Translations under genes and position numbers: made by a program
Notes under the pieces: model-generated
Database searches by the model: none
What the model saw: the letters and a program-made list of their open reading frames with translations, nothing else
Told to the model about the DNA's origin: nothing
Assembly (NCBI GenBank): GCA_903813345.2
Contig: CAIIXF020000006.1
Coordinates: forward strand, 13,584,348 to 13,648,347
Length of the DNA stretch: 64,000 bases
Source: Owenia fusiformis
Taxonomy: Eukaryota > Annelida > Polychaeta > Sabellida > Oweniidae
Direction: 5' to 3'
Shown here: positions 45,050 through 57,465 of the stretch, in pieces
Position numbering within the stretch: the stretch's first letter is position 1
Layout: each line of letters opens with the position of its first letter

Positions 45050-45966
45050 GTAAGTGTCCTGGTTTTCAAAAACTTTGCTATTGTTGGTGGAAATTTGTTA
45101 TATAGTAATTATTGTTTTGCTGATGTGACCTGGTAACAGAAATGTCAACATCATCCAAAGGATTTATTATTGATCCCGCCCCCTTCTGGCACCCTTACCA
45201 GCCCTGCTAAAGTTCCTGTATAAATGACTCGGAGCGAAAGACAATGTCTTGGTTGGGTTTTAATTGCAAGGTATGTAAAATTGTCGCTTAATTTCTCATT
45301 TATCAATTATTTCCAATTTCGGTCATCGATGAGCTTATGAAAAAATGAAGTACCCTTGGACGAAGTATGCATTTTTTGCTGTAAGGAATCTCACGTCATT
45401 TTTAGAAAAACAATGGGCAAGATGTGTATGGAGAGGAGTGTTTTATACTTCATCACAATATTTAGTATTTAGAGTTATACTAGCGACATCTATTTAAATA
45501 AGCAAATATAAAATATATGGATAGCCTGGCATTCAAGGGCCTCAGATCTAGACCCTAAATATAGCTGATATTCGAGACTGTTGTTTGATTTAGGAAACAT
45601 AAACCGTATGCAAAATCAAGGAATCCACTAAGAGCTTAAAATAATGTGGTTTTGGCCTGAATAGCTATCTATTCACAAGAGATTATAGTTATATAATTCT
45701 CCCGATTGTATTGTAATATAATATCCGATTTGGATGTTAACCAAATAATGGTCTCCAAGAAGAAATTAACACTAAATAAAATGATTGAAGACATTGTTGT
45801 TGAATGAATAGGAACCGTCGTTGAAATACTTGTCTGATATTAAAAAAAACATATCTCGGTACACATTGCTATAATTTTTCCATTGACTAATTCACAAGGT
45901 ATGGACTAAAAATAGGATATCATCAACAGGAATAAGCAAACAATATTGTTAAAAATTTAGAAAAAT
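45050..45966 (+). other. Intron or promoter region before the Mab-21-like ATG
   Basis: No coding exon seen. This would hold the promoter if ATG 45967 lies in a first exon; no TATA box or initiator was convincing. Confidence 0.3.
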
Positions 45967-46327
45967 ATGGATAAGACCAACGATGATCAATATGAGTATG
46001 ATGGTGATAGTATGTCCATGTATACGGAGGACGATGTCAAAGAACCTTCTCCGCTCTCGGGTCAGAGGTCATCAATTACCAACGAGGCTGCCCGAGCCTC
46101 GGAGAAGATCCCTGATCGTCCGTGGTATATGGATCGTAAAGATCTAACCATATTCTGTCGTATGATATCCATGGAGACAGGAAAACAACTGCATACGAAG
46201 CAATTGAGGAATTTAGAGACAGGGGCGCGTGTTTGCAACAAATTGTTGACACTGGTGCAAAAGATCGAGCCATTGTTTAAGCGTTACTTCCTCAATGTGA
46301 AAAATGTTGCATTGGAAAAGGATGCAG
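45967..46327 (+). CDS. Mab-21-like gene exon 1
   Basis: ATG at 45967, donor GCAG-GTATAG, ends phase 1. Encodes an acidic leader, then a helical block (DLTIFCRMISMETGKQLHTK, VCNKLLTLVQKIEPLFKRYF). The upstream ttag suggests a 5' UTR intron acceptor. Confidence 0.75.
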
Positions 46328-48907
46328 GTATAGCATACTACATGGAAATATATAATTCATCTTTGAAAATTAAAAAAAATATAGGACCTTGGTATGCATG
46401 ACCTTCCCTTGCCCGATAGGTTACTCTTATGCAACATGGCCTTTTTGTCTTTTATATAGCCGCTAGGGCTAGGCACAAAAGCTTTCGAACCGCTCACTCC
46501 CTTTGGTCGTTCGGGGTACAGAAAACGTTTGTGCCTAGCCCTGCGGGGTGTATATTACCCCTACTCTTCGGTCTATATTTCTTAAATAGATGCCTTCTAA
46601 ACTAGGACTAATACCCCTAGAACAGGCCCGCCAATGTGATAATAATCTAGATTATTTCATCCATTCTCCTATATTATTGCCCGCTATTACATTTTCATTT
46701 CCAAAACTTGCATATGGCGTATGGTAACAGTCTACATCACTTACATGGTACTGTAGCATCGTGTATACTTTTTCAGATGGTGTCAACTACAAGCAAAGTC
46801 CCTGGATTTACCAGACTGATATCGATGAGATTCAATGCAGGGTTCTCATGAAGCGAGATATTCACCGCGGATGCTTTCAGGTAAATATTACTGGTGTTCC
46901 TCAAGTTTTTATTCTTGGTCGTCTCTTGAACAGATGACGGTAAACGTGGATATTCATGTTAATGCACTTCGTGTTTAACAAGCTCATGGGTTATAAAACG
47001 ATATCCATGCAAATTACATTCGATAAGGACAGATTCCTGAGATGACACCTTTATCAATGCGTCGCCAGTTTCTTACCAGCACTGAACGCCCATGTACGTG
47101 CAATGTTTCACATACTAACCCGAATATATTTTGGAATAAGTTACCCCTAGATCTAGATCTAGAATTATGCCTGATTTATTGTATACGGTTATTGTATTGG
47201 TATATGTTCGGGCTGCCAGTTATTGCAAATAAGAATCTACTGCTATAGACCATTGAGTTCTGTGCTTACATTCTTTAACATATGATCGATATTTTATCAA
47301 ACATAATATATATATATTTCAACACCTTTATCATAATTTGATGAACATGTTGAATCATTGTTGAATTGTAAATTTTGTTTACAGTTGTGTCATCCCTACT
47401 ATCCTGCTATATCTTTGATTTTGATTCTAGCTCTGATTCATTTTACCATATTAATTGCAGACAGTATCAGGTCTGAACAAAGATGTCCCTCCAGGATTTG
47501 CCTTCTATCAGATGAAGAATAGTAATACCAATGAAGAGAAAGTTGCAATCAGGAATGAATGGAGACATTGCATAGACGAGAGTGATTTCCTCTCCCCTGC
47601 CTCTATGTATCTCTGGTTTGTTGATGGTAAGCATTGCTGTTACTTTGTATTGTACCATGTTCCTGAACGCCTACGCCCATACCCCCCTCCCCATCACTGT
47701 GCCCCCTCCCCTCCACCGTGCCTCACCCCCGAAGGCACCAGCTTTTTTCAAGCTACTTTGCAATGTATTGTAAAAGTGATTTCAGTTATGGTACGCCAAT
47801 CAATTTTTCAAAGTGTATTTTGAATTGCAACATTATAACATTGAACTAGAATTATTGCATGTTATAATGAAATGCCTGAGCGACACAGATAACTCAACAC
47901 ACATGTGTGTAGCCTATCATAGGGGCTGTTTTATGTTTCCGAATGTTGCTTTTTTTCTTGGTTATAATATATCACATATGGGTCATATCATATTAGCTTG
48001 TTCTTCCATGGAATATTTATTCATTCCAGGCATGGCCCAGGCGCTAAAGATGCTCCAGGATGAAGATGAAGAAATGGCACAGATAGAGATGTTCGTCACT
48101 TTCCCAATGGTCACGTTGAAAGTGTACGATATCCCTCCGCCGGTAGACGGAGCACAACCCAATGATTTCACAGACTGTCTGCCCAGTTGCACTATAAATA
48201 TATTCCCGGCTATCATGGGGACAGGGTGGCCTGAAGGAGTTTCATTGCATCATGCTTTGCCCAATCTTAACCCATATCTGAAACTAGGACAACGGTGCAT
48301 TGCTGAGATAAAGGAAGAAATGGCTGATGGTCAACCTATGTGGTTCTTGGAGGCCCGGCCATTGACCGGAACAACTAAACTCGAAGGCGTGAAGTTATTC
48401 TCACGAGTACTCAAAGACCTGGACAGATCTTCACGCTTGTGGAAATTTAGCTTCACTACAGTTATGACTCGTTTGTTTCAGAACATTGAAGAAGTGAATG
48501 AACTTGGGTATTGTGATGATGTTTTGTATATCATGCAGGCTATTAGGAGAAATCTGAATGATAGTGCTGCTTCAGTTCTACGATTTGACATTCTGAAGAC
48601 GATCATGCTCATTGAACATAAACGTCAAGCAGCAAAACTTCGCACACCAGGAGATATTTTCATAGTCGTTTTGACTAAGCTCAGAGATATGGTCAAATCT
48701 GCCACATGCCCGCATTACCTGCTTAGAAACATTAACATATTTGATACAGTCAATTCACAATCTCTACAAGAAGCATTTTCCCCTATACAACAAATGTTGA
48801 AGGATATCACAAAGAGACCTTATAAGGTATTGAAGTATGCAGGCTCTGTGAAACATGCCATTCCTGAGGTTCATGAACTGAGAGACCAAACTCCAGAGCC
48901 GGTGTGA
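45967..48907 (+). CDS. Mab-21/cGAS-like domain protein (four exons, 502 aa)
   Basis: Join 45967-46327, 46777-46880, 47461-47626, 48030-48907; GT-AG introns, phases 1, 0, 1. The family comprises Mab-21 developmental proteins and cGAS-like nucleotidyltransferases. The C-terminal half shows the family order: TINIFPAIMGTGWPE (265-279), GQRCIAEIKEE, MWFLEARP, LWKFSFTTVMTRLF (347-360), LKTIMLIEHK (399-408), CPHYLLRNINIFDT (437-450). The N-terminal ~50 residues are acidic and disordered. TDIDEI (134-139) may be the paired metal-binding acidic motif, but the usual GS-x-x-E before it is absent. The third catalytic Asp position appears as Asn 267. It is probably enzymatically inactive, acting as a binding protein or scaffold. 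The exact subfamily is unclear. Confidence 0.82.
46465..46542. repeat. Hairpin AGGGCTAGGCACAAA...TTTGTGCCTAGCCCT
   Basis: Inverted arms of about 20 bp with an inner weaker pair (tcgaaccg/ggtcgttcg), within intron 1 of the Mab-21-like gene. Probably a small foldback element. Confidence 0.75.
46777..46880 (+). CDS. Mab-21-like gene exon 2
   Basis: 104 nt between ctttttcag and GTAAAT, phase 1 in, 0 out. Encodes DGVNYKQSPWIYQTDIDEIQ and on to HRGCFQ. Confidence 0.8.
47461..47626 (+). CDS. Mab-21-like gene exon 3
   Basis: 166 nt after ttaattgcag, ending GATG-GTAAGC, phase 0 in, 1 out. Encodes TVSGLNKDVPPGFAFYQMKN to SMYLWFVD. Confidence 0.82.
48030..48907 (+). CDS. Mab-21-like gene exon 4 (core of the domain) and stop
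   Basis: 878 nt after ttcattccag, ending TGA at 48905-48907. It carries the second half of the nucleotidyltransferase fold and the helical C-terminal lobe. The open frame runs further upstream, but splice phase requires the acceptor at 48029. Confidence 0.87.
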
Positions 48908-50950
48908 AAGAAATGATGGTCCCCCAGGGATTATGGTCCCTTTTCTTAATGGCCCTTACTGGCCCTGATTGCGTATAAGATAATAAGGGGAAGAGGTCAC
49001 CATATAAATCAATGAAGAGTATGACCATATTTTGATAGGACCTCCTACCCTTTTACACCTGGCCATATTTTGTTTGCAAATATTATATATTGGTATAGAC
49101 TTTAGTCGTTGTACTAAACTGTAAAATATGATTCGATACCGATAAAATGCAGTGTTACAAAATGACTGATACTTGTTTTGTTTTTCTTATAATCTAGACC
49201 TTTATTTAGATTATAGGCATATCATGCTATTTCCTCCTATATTCGCGTCGGGGAACGACATGCAGCTGATCAGAATTAAGCTCCAAAGGAAGTGCTATTA
49301 TTTACTGCATGTATTAGATAAGATCATCTGTTGATTTGTTGTAAAACTTGATCGCCAAACATGTCAGAAATTATAACTAAGCATTGCCTCAAGAGTAATT
49401 TTAAAAAATATAAAACAAAAGATAAACATCGAGCTCCTTTTTCATTATAGTAATGTGGATGATCACATTTCTTAATGTATGGCATGTATTGGTATTCTCA
49501 TGGATTTTATCTGTCCTTTAACATTTGGGACTAAATACTGTGTTATCATACGATTGCTTTCTTCTTTAAATGTTCTTGATGTCAGAGTTTGCCTATTTCA
49601 TTATTCACCATGTACATCGTTATTGTACTGTAAGTTTATTATTTTGGGATATTGGGGTGTCGTTTCCGTATTTTTGTCATGATGTTCCTCTTTCTGTTTT
49701 TTAAAATAATAATGATTATATGATCTCGAACAGAACAAATACAATCAATACTAAAGCAATCTCACCAATAAATTTTAATATCATTGTAAATCCAATACAG
49801 AGTAGACTATGATGATCTGTATCGTATACATTTATTAAATTCATATGAAATTGCACCAAGATGAATTATAGGTCCCGTATGGCACACCGTCAGTTTATGT
49901 CAATAGATAAAACGGTTATTATATTTCATTCAACATAACATGTGCGATGCTTTTAATTTCTGAAATAGAAATCTGTCATTATGGAGTCAATCTTACCATG
50001 GGCAGAGGTCCATGATCTTTCTAAGAACGATACACCATGGCAGGGTTAAACGTTATATCAAGGGAGGATTAATTTATATATATATTCAAAGCCTATTTCG
50101 AATCTATATCATCATCATTTGGAACTAGCTAGACTATTGTTATAAAATACGAATTTGTGCCAAGACTTTTAGCTCCAATATCTGAAAATGTCAGGAAAAC
50201 TACATTGTACTTGATTATCAGATCGTAAAGGGAGATAATAAATCATAGCATCGTAGTCGTGCCTGGGGGACATCCTAAATGACCAATCCTCCGCCTAGCT
50301 TGTGACAATTACTGAAAATTATCTAGAAAATTAAGAGATGTCTGTTTCAAAGAATCTCATCCAAGAGGCAATCAGGTCTGACTGAAGATGATTCCTCTAA
50401 GGATCCAACTCATCTATAAAAAGTCATAACGGCCTAATTTATTTATTTTTGTAAAACAAAGCAAAATATGATGGTTATACAAACGAAAAAGGCCACTGAT
50501 TTGTCTGTGGCTTTCTAGACTCTATATACTTTTGACAAACGAGAGACGTCGTCCATTTTCAAGGAAAATGATTGAATGTTAGTTTATGAGATTGATGTTT
50601 TCATCAAGGGATCCCGATGATAGGTATTCTTGGATCGTTCATTCAATCTGAGAGTGTATATTTTTCTCAATTCATATTTTGCATACGATTTCATCAAACG
50701 TCTTTGATTTTCTTTGTATAAGTGGTCATTGCAACATCAATTTTGTTCTTGGAATTCTTTGTATACGTATGATTGATGCACCTTTTCGACTTTTTTTAAT
50801 CCTACTTGTATGTACACGATATCATTTTATTAAACAATAAGCAGTTGTATATTCCACATTTTGTATCCTTTACAAGGTTTGTGATTTGATATTTGTTTTC
50901 CGATGCTTGCGTCGAAATGTTCAATAAAAGCTTTTGTTAGTTTTGAGTCA
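48908..50950 (+). other. Probable 3' UTR of the Mab-21-like gene
   Basis: No gene seen. Poly(A) signal candidates AATAAA lie at about 49769 and at 50923-50928, the latter followed by T/G-rich sequence. Confidence 0.4.
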
Positions 50951-52600
50951 AAATATTCGCAATTCGATTTTCGAATCAGAAATTCCTATCTGGTATCGAA
51001 GTTAATCAGTTCACGTATTTGAAGTCATTATTGCACCCTTGATTGTCGTTATCTTGCAACTTATTAAAATCAGAACGCAATCAATGGATGATAATGCCTA
51101 GTTAGGGAATTGCGAGAAATATGGAATTATAACCCCATATCTTAATCGTCATTAGCCTGTGCATAGAGAGGTCATCGCTAAGACATTTGCCGTATTGAAA
51201 CGATTTTCAATCACACTCTGTTTTGCCCATTGATAACTGATAACATATTTTTAAAACACGGATTGGCAAAATTGTAATGTATTAAAACTAGGGACATTTA
51301 ATCCTCGATTTCTGATTGGCTACATCTTAAACATGTCTGCATTTTTCCAAGAAACAAACTTCGGAATTATAATTTAAGCCATTACTGTTCTTTTTGGTCT
51401 ATTGCATGTTAGTTTAGCTCAACAAAATTGTAAGAATATTGGAAAGATATGCCCTAGTTCAATACAAAACACGATTGCCAGACCTCTCTCGAGTCCCCCG
51501 AGAAACAGAAACAAATGCGTCCGTCCACCAATAATGGGGCGCTGGGGTCCTTAATATGTATTTAAAGATATAATCACGGTATTGTAATTACTTGACCTTT
51601 TCCGCTGGGGATTAAGACAATCCATTCTAAGGATTATCCTGAATGCCTATTCTAATAACCATGCAATTTCATAATTAATAAAATTGTCAATATCTCAGCT
51701 TTTCCATTGTTATTTAATAATACATGAAAGGGCAATAATATTGTTTAATCTGAAGAGGAACCCGGTGTTGTACTGTGGTATACTTGAGATTCATGACGCG
51801 TCCATACGTAATCTTAAAGACCGTATCTCCAGTGAAATCACTGTAGTAATTACACACCACGGCCCCATAAATATGCAGATTTTTCACGCCGAAAATAATG
51901 AGTTTTCTACATTTATTGAATTACAAAGTGGGAGAGAATATGAAGTATCAACAATATAACAGTATGATAAAAGCTGAAGATTTGGTAATCTAGGGGATAC
52001 GTCGATAAGGGATAATTAGATTTGCACTTGCCTTCTAAAACATGCTAAAATTTCCATGTCTATGAAAACAACATTACAGGACGAAGACGCGTATTCAAAT
52101 CAGTATGTTATAATACCAAAGATCATTCCGTTTCACTTAAAGGAAGACTGTTTATAACGAGACTGTTAATTTGGGCACTTCTATCAAATGCATGCTTCCT
52201 CATAGTCATACCACGCGCAGAAATACCCTTTGCATTCGTTCGACTTCGCTTCTTAAAAGAGAGCTTCGTCTTCAGTTTATAACTAGACTCTGGGCGCAAG
52301 GTAGGGCAGACACGACCAAAAATAAGTGACGTCGAAAATGCATTAGGACGAAGAGAAACTTTTTAAACTACTTACAAGTAATTGCCAATTGTTGACTCAA
52401 CTAAATTTAAGATCGGCAAAATACATTTTAGTCAACTCGTAGCCTATCACACACTGCAAATAAAGGAAGAATCAAAGAAATCACGTTAGATTGCAGAGAT
52501 TTAATAAACGTCAGTTTGAATTCATTTCGTTATTTTCCTGGATGATTGGATTTTGTGTTTGGAAACTGTCCCTATGTTGTTTCTAAGTTTATTATGCGAT
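50951..52600. other. Intergenic, no convincing gene
   Basis: A 91-codon open frame at 51684-51959 (ending ELQSGREYEVSTI) has unremarkable composition and no recognised domain or splice sites that make it a gene. Confidence 0.35.
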
Positions 52601-52629
52601 GCTGTTACAAGTATATTTAGCAAGTCTTA

Positions 52630-53120
52630 GAGTTTATCATGTCGTGTTTGTATATCATTCGATTTTATCATGTCATGTTTGGATATCATTCTCACTTTCA
52701 GTAGTGATCGTAGCATGTCTTTATAATTAACCATGTCACGTGTATCATTCTCAGTAGTGATCGTAGCAAGTCTTACATTGTGATCGTAGCAACACTTAGA
52801 GATAATCATGTCTTACTTGGATATCATTCTCAGTAGTGATCGTAGCAAGTCTTATAGTTAATCATGTCGTCATACTTGGATATCATTTTCACTCGTGATC
52901 GTAGCAAGTCTTATAGTTAATCATGTCGTCATACTTGGATATCATTTTCACTCGTGATCGTAGCAAGTCTTATAGTTAATCATGTCGTCATACTTGGATA
53001 TCATTTTCACTCGTGATCGTAACAAGTCTGGTAAACATGTATATCATTCTCAGTAGCGATCGTAGCAAGACATTTGATTTAATCATTATGTCGTATCATT
53101 ATTCACAATAGTAGTCGTAT
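52630..53120. repeat. 59 bp minisatellite
   Basis: Unit atcatgtcgtcatacttgga + tatcattttcactcgtgatc + gtagcaagtcttatagtta. Three nearly perfect copies at 52861, 52920 and 52979, flanked by shorter, diverged copies. Confidence 0.92.
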
Positions 53121-54880
53121 TTATCATGTCAAGTATTTATATCAAGAATGTACCAATAATGCATGTCTTAAGAAGAGTGGTTTTTGATGTAGCTTGCTGC
53201 ATTGTTTGAGTTGCGTTGAACACATCATCAACGATAATATGTAAAAGTACGTTGTTGGTTCATTGATATTCTGAGGTTTTATCTCATTAGCGACGTCTTG
53301 TATCATTACATTGTGTGATACACCACCTTGGAGATATACTTATGCTCTGATTTTTCTGATTTCCACTGGCTTGACAATTTGCTTGTTGTGGTCGTGGCAT
53401 GCTAATTTTCGGCGTAAATTCACTGAGGGGCATCCGCAATCCCACCTGACATGACGTCATTAAAGGGCATTGGAAACTCAATCTGTTTAGAGTACAGACA
53501 ATCTCAATTAGGATGAAAGAATTATTACAGAGCAGTCTCCAGCGTCCCGTTCATGTTTTGATGAATTCTGTTTGCGGTCACGAGGGAAGATACAAAAGAT
53601 TGACACGTCAAATTAACGTGAAAGCCATGTTTCATGCTTGAAATTGACAAAGCTGTAGCTTTATACTTTCAGAGGAAACGCAATTAAACATGACTTCTGG
53701 ACATCCGTCTTGTTTTACTACCATGAAATCAACACGATTTAGATAAATAACAGAAGAATCTTTCAAGTTACAATTAGTCATTTTTGACTAACACGTCTCG
53801 ATCAGAATGGAGTGGAACACTACATGTAATTTTACAACTTTAAGAATTCTGTTTTTATGAGCCAACGTCTGACATTTAGTGTGGTATGGTGCAAATAAGT
53901 AATTTGGGAGAAGTCAGTATAAAGAATAGGGAAGACATCATACGAAATATACTGTACAGGGTGGTCAAAAAGATGATTTGCTCTCATTCATTTATTTAAG
54001 GAATAAAGACCGAGATTTTATGATTCATGGCGTAATATATATGACCGAAAATTTTATTCTGTTCATTGTTAAAAGACCGAAATCGCGTAGGTCATATATC
54101 TGACATAAATCATAAAATCGAGGTCTTTGTTTATGAATTTTAGCGGTCATACATACTCCAATATAGACCAGTAAATCAATTGTTCTTTAGTTATTGTGAC
54201 GTCACGTATCATATAAGAATTGTTAATAATTTCGGAAATTCGGAAGCCATTCAACTACATTTAGATGCGAGATTTTAAAAAATATTTTTCCCTGGCCCCT
54301 GGGAGATATTTTACTGACTTTTACATCGTTAATTAGTCCCTGGATTTACAAAAATAATCTGACACTAATTTAACACAATAACTTATGACATTGATGAGAG
54401 CTATATAAAAGACAACTGATTTTAAATGTACACAATCTTTTGTTTGTACAACATAGATGGCATTGAAAGTCATTGACTGTCAGTTTATGTTGGCTGTCAT
54501 TTTTTGTGTCGGAGAAAATTTATCATCAGGTTAACTTAACTTGAATTAAGTTTGAATGATTAAAACAACAATTCACTGTGAATTAAAAAACATGTTACTT
54601 AGTGGAATTGTGTGATAACCTTAAATTATATTGTCTTTGTGTGCTTTATATTGTCTTAAAAAATGTTTTAAAACACAATACTTGTCATGAAATTGTTTTA
54701 AATAAATACGTCGACGAACATTACTATGATACGTAACTGAAGGTAAATATGCAGTTGTGAATACTAGTGTCTGTGTGACTTTGAATTATTTCTTTTGGGT
54801 TGATTTATGCAATGATTTGTGTTTTTTGTTTTGATCCAGTGTTATAGTATTACATTGGTTTGGCAATTCTATCGGGTGTC
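53121..54880. other. Intergenic, no gene seen
   Basis: Contains the inverted repeat at 54003-54134; otherwise unremarkable AT-rich sequence. Confidence 0.35.
54003..54134. repeat. Imperfect inverted repeat (about 130 bp)
   Basis: aataaagaccgagattttatgattcatg pairs with cataaatcataaaatcgaggtctttgttt; an inner pair uses atatgaccg/gtaggtcatat. Sequence gtacagggtggtcaaaaag at 53955 precedes it, and an inverse gaccaccctgtac occurs at 30508. Confidence 0.8.
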
Positions 54881-54949
54881 CCAAAAAAGTGTACCACTTC
54901 GATGCGCTTTTTGAAGAAGCGAAGTCGAACGAATGCAAATTGTATGGCG

Positions 54950-55560
54950 GTACATGCGTACGTCTCTCTAGATAGCTGGATATCCAATAATCTTTAGCTC
55001 GATATTTCGATATTCAATAATAATCTCATGACGGTATTTTGGAAATTGGACTTCATTTTTTGTAAAATAAATCAAGTTATAAATATGGATCCAAATAATC
55101 TTCAAATGTTCGTCCCAAACCACCTGCATTATGAGTATCCAGATCCGTCCCTTGCTTTACTGTTAGGATATGACCTTTATCTCAGGTTAAATCTGCAAGT
55201 GCCACATCATTTATAAAATAGTAGTCACATGAGTGAAATCATATTCAATGCATGTAATTATCGTTGATGTGACGGTATATTATAAACCAACCTGCTATGT
55301 ATTTATTGATCAAAACGGGAATGATCCCAGTATGCAATGGTACACCATTTACTCAACCCTGTCAATCGAAGCACGTGGAGGTATTAGGTATACAAGGGAT
55401 CGTGTAATCATGCTTTATGCATGTGTATAGATCTGTATCTTCATACCTAACATCCCGACTTCGTCCCAACATTTATGACTTGCTCAACCTGTTACAGTAA
55501 GTAAATTATGTCCTAAACAATAGCGGTCAAATTAACAGTATTTGTCTTCATGCAGAAGTT
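54950..55560. other. Intergenic, no gene seen
   Basis: Short open frames only (about 60 codons), lacking recognised domains or splice context. Confidence 0.3.
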
Positions 55561-55569
55561 GTCAATAAA

Positions 55570-56305
55570 ACAAACAATTTACCGAACCTTTACACCAATT
55601 TATCGAATGATTTTTATTTCATCGAATGTAATAATCTATACAATTTATATTCGCTAAATAGTTTCACTGTTTTTTGTGTTGGCATTCACATTTGATATTT
55701 ATACATGTATTTGTGTGATGCAGCGAATCAATTTGTTTTCCTTTACGCACGTATAATGCAATTAATTATTTGTACATTCGGTATTTAAATTATTTATATT
55801 CGATAAATACCGAATGCCACATTTGATAAATTTCGTTATTTTTGGATACTTTACGAGACTTTCAGTCACGTGATATATTTGAATGATGTAGAATAGCTGC
55901 GCGGCCATTTTGCAAATCTCGAGGTCACGTGACAAAATATCGAACAATAACGAAAGTTATCGAATATTACTTTAGTGCATTCGGTAAATAATAAATCAGC
56001 TTTCGGTAAAATGCATTAACTATGTCATAGAAAAATGAACCATTTGGTAAATATAGGCAAACTTATTTCGGTAGGGTTCAAATAGAAATTCAATATTGTG
56101 CATTATAATGTGTTACTCTTAAGGAATACTATAACAATTTACGCAAAAAACATATCATTTAGCGAATGAAATATGTAATTTAATGTACATAGTATTAAGT
56201 GATTGGTTATTTTGAAAACTTATTTTGCTGTAACAAACATAAAAACGTTTTTACCGAATGGAAAATGATTTAGCGAATATAAATATTTCATGTATCGAAT
56301 AAACT
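55570..56305. repeat. Scattered TTTAYCGAATG-type motifs in both orientations
   Basis: About fifteen degenerate copies (tttaccgaac, tttatcgaatg, attcggtatttaaat, ataaataccgaatg, cattcggtaaat, tttagcgaatg, tttaccgaatgg, tgtatcgaat) lie at irregular spacing in AT-rich DNA. They are not a simple tandem array. Confidence 0.6.
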
Positions 56306-57465
56306 TAGGTGGTTCAAAAGGTTTTGCAGTTGATGCCATAACTTCAAGAAAAATAGGACTTTTGCAATGAAACTTGGTACACATATGTGTTATATATTTA
56401 TAACTTCCAGGAAAATAGGACTTTTACAATGAAAATTGATACACGTATGTGTTATACATTTATACAGTATATGTTAAGATTTGGGACCTCAATTTTGATT
56501 GGTTCTTGAGATATGGTTGCTATGGTAACCAGAGTGGTGGGTACCATGTTCAACCCGAAATTACGTTTTTCCAAATAGTTTTCTTGCTTGAATAAACTCT
56601 TTGTAAAGTGGCAAGTAGCAGGTGTAAGTCTCTTTGGGTGGCTATTTTTCTTCAAATTCTTCAATTTTTCTAATTGTCTCTATGACATCACAATGGAAAA
56701 GTGACCCAGTTCCTTTGTGATGTATACTGTCCGAAACCCAGTTGAAAAATTGAGATGGAAAAGTGAGGAAATTTTGAATTTTTTCCAAAATTTTCAAAAT
56801 GGCAGATGTTTGGATTTTTGAAGCATAATTATCATTCCATATGACACCCTGCAAGTCTGGTTTCACAAAACTTAGGTCGCCCTTTTATACCAGTAGCCTA
56901 GGGTTGCTTCATGTGAGTATGCACCTCATGTCCTTTCAGACAGGTCTCCTTTGTTAGTAGTTGACAAACGGATGTTACCGAATCAGGATTGGGATTGGAG
57001 GGATATGTGCTGAGCTCGTTATATTGGACTTGTTTTACCTGGTTTTACGCTGTTTTGGTCAACGAAGATTCATAGTATCTGAGAAATCAAGATACGCGTG
57101 TGTATACTCACTGTGTGTATACCATACGTGGGCTGGTCTGGCGCCACAGGGATTCGATTCGCCACAAATGTCGACATTTAGTAGACTTTTATTTGATGTC
57201 CATTTTGTCTCTGGAATGTTGCTAGTTTTAGCGATCCAAGTGATTCCCTAAGGGGGTATCAGTATCTTAAGTATTGGGCTTTAAGTTGTGATTAAAATAT
57301 AAATAAATCATGCGTTGGGGACTAGTGATATTGTACAACAGAAATCACTTGAGAAATGCAATAATGTCCCTTCAAACTCCAGTTGAGAAAGATCGTGCTC
57401 CAAGGAATCGTAGAGTGACCAGATTAGGCAACTATATACATTATACACGCGGGTATTGATCCATA
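56306..57465. other. Intergenic, no gene seen
   Basis: Contains a short diverged direct repeat (aacttc-aggaaaataggactttt-caatgaaa-ttg-tacac, 56340 and 56401). Open frames here have no recognised domain. Confidence 0.35.

Noticed and set aside
47813-48029. Upstream part of the 364-codon frame covering the Mab-21-like exon 4
   Set aside because: This is intron: exon 3 ends in phase 1 at GATG-GTAAGC and the acceptor ttcattccag at 48029 restores the frame.
51684-51959. 91-codon frame with LQSGREYEVSTI ending
   Set aside because: No domain, no neighbouring splice-compatible exons, no signal peptide; could be an exon but unsupported.
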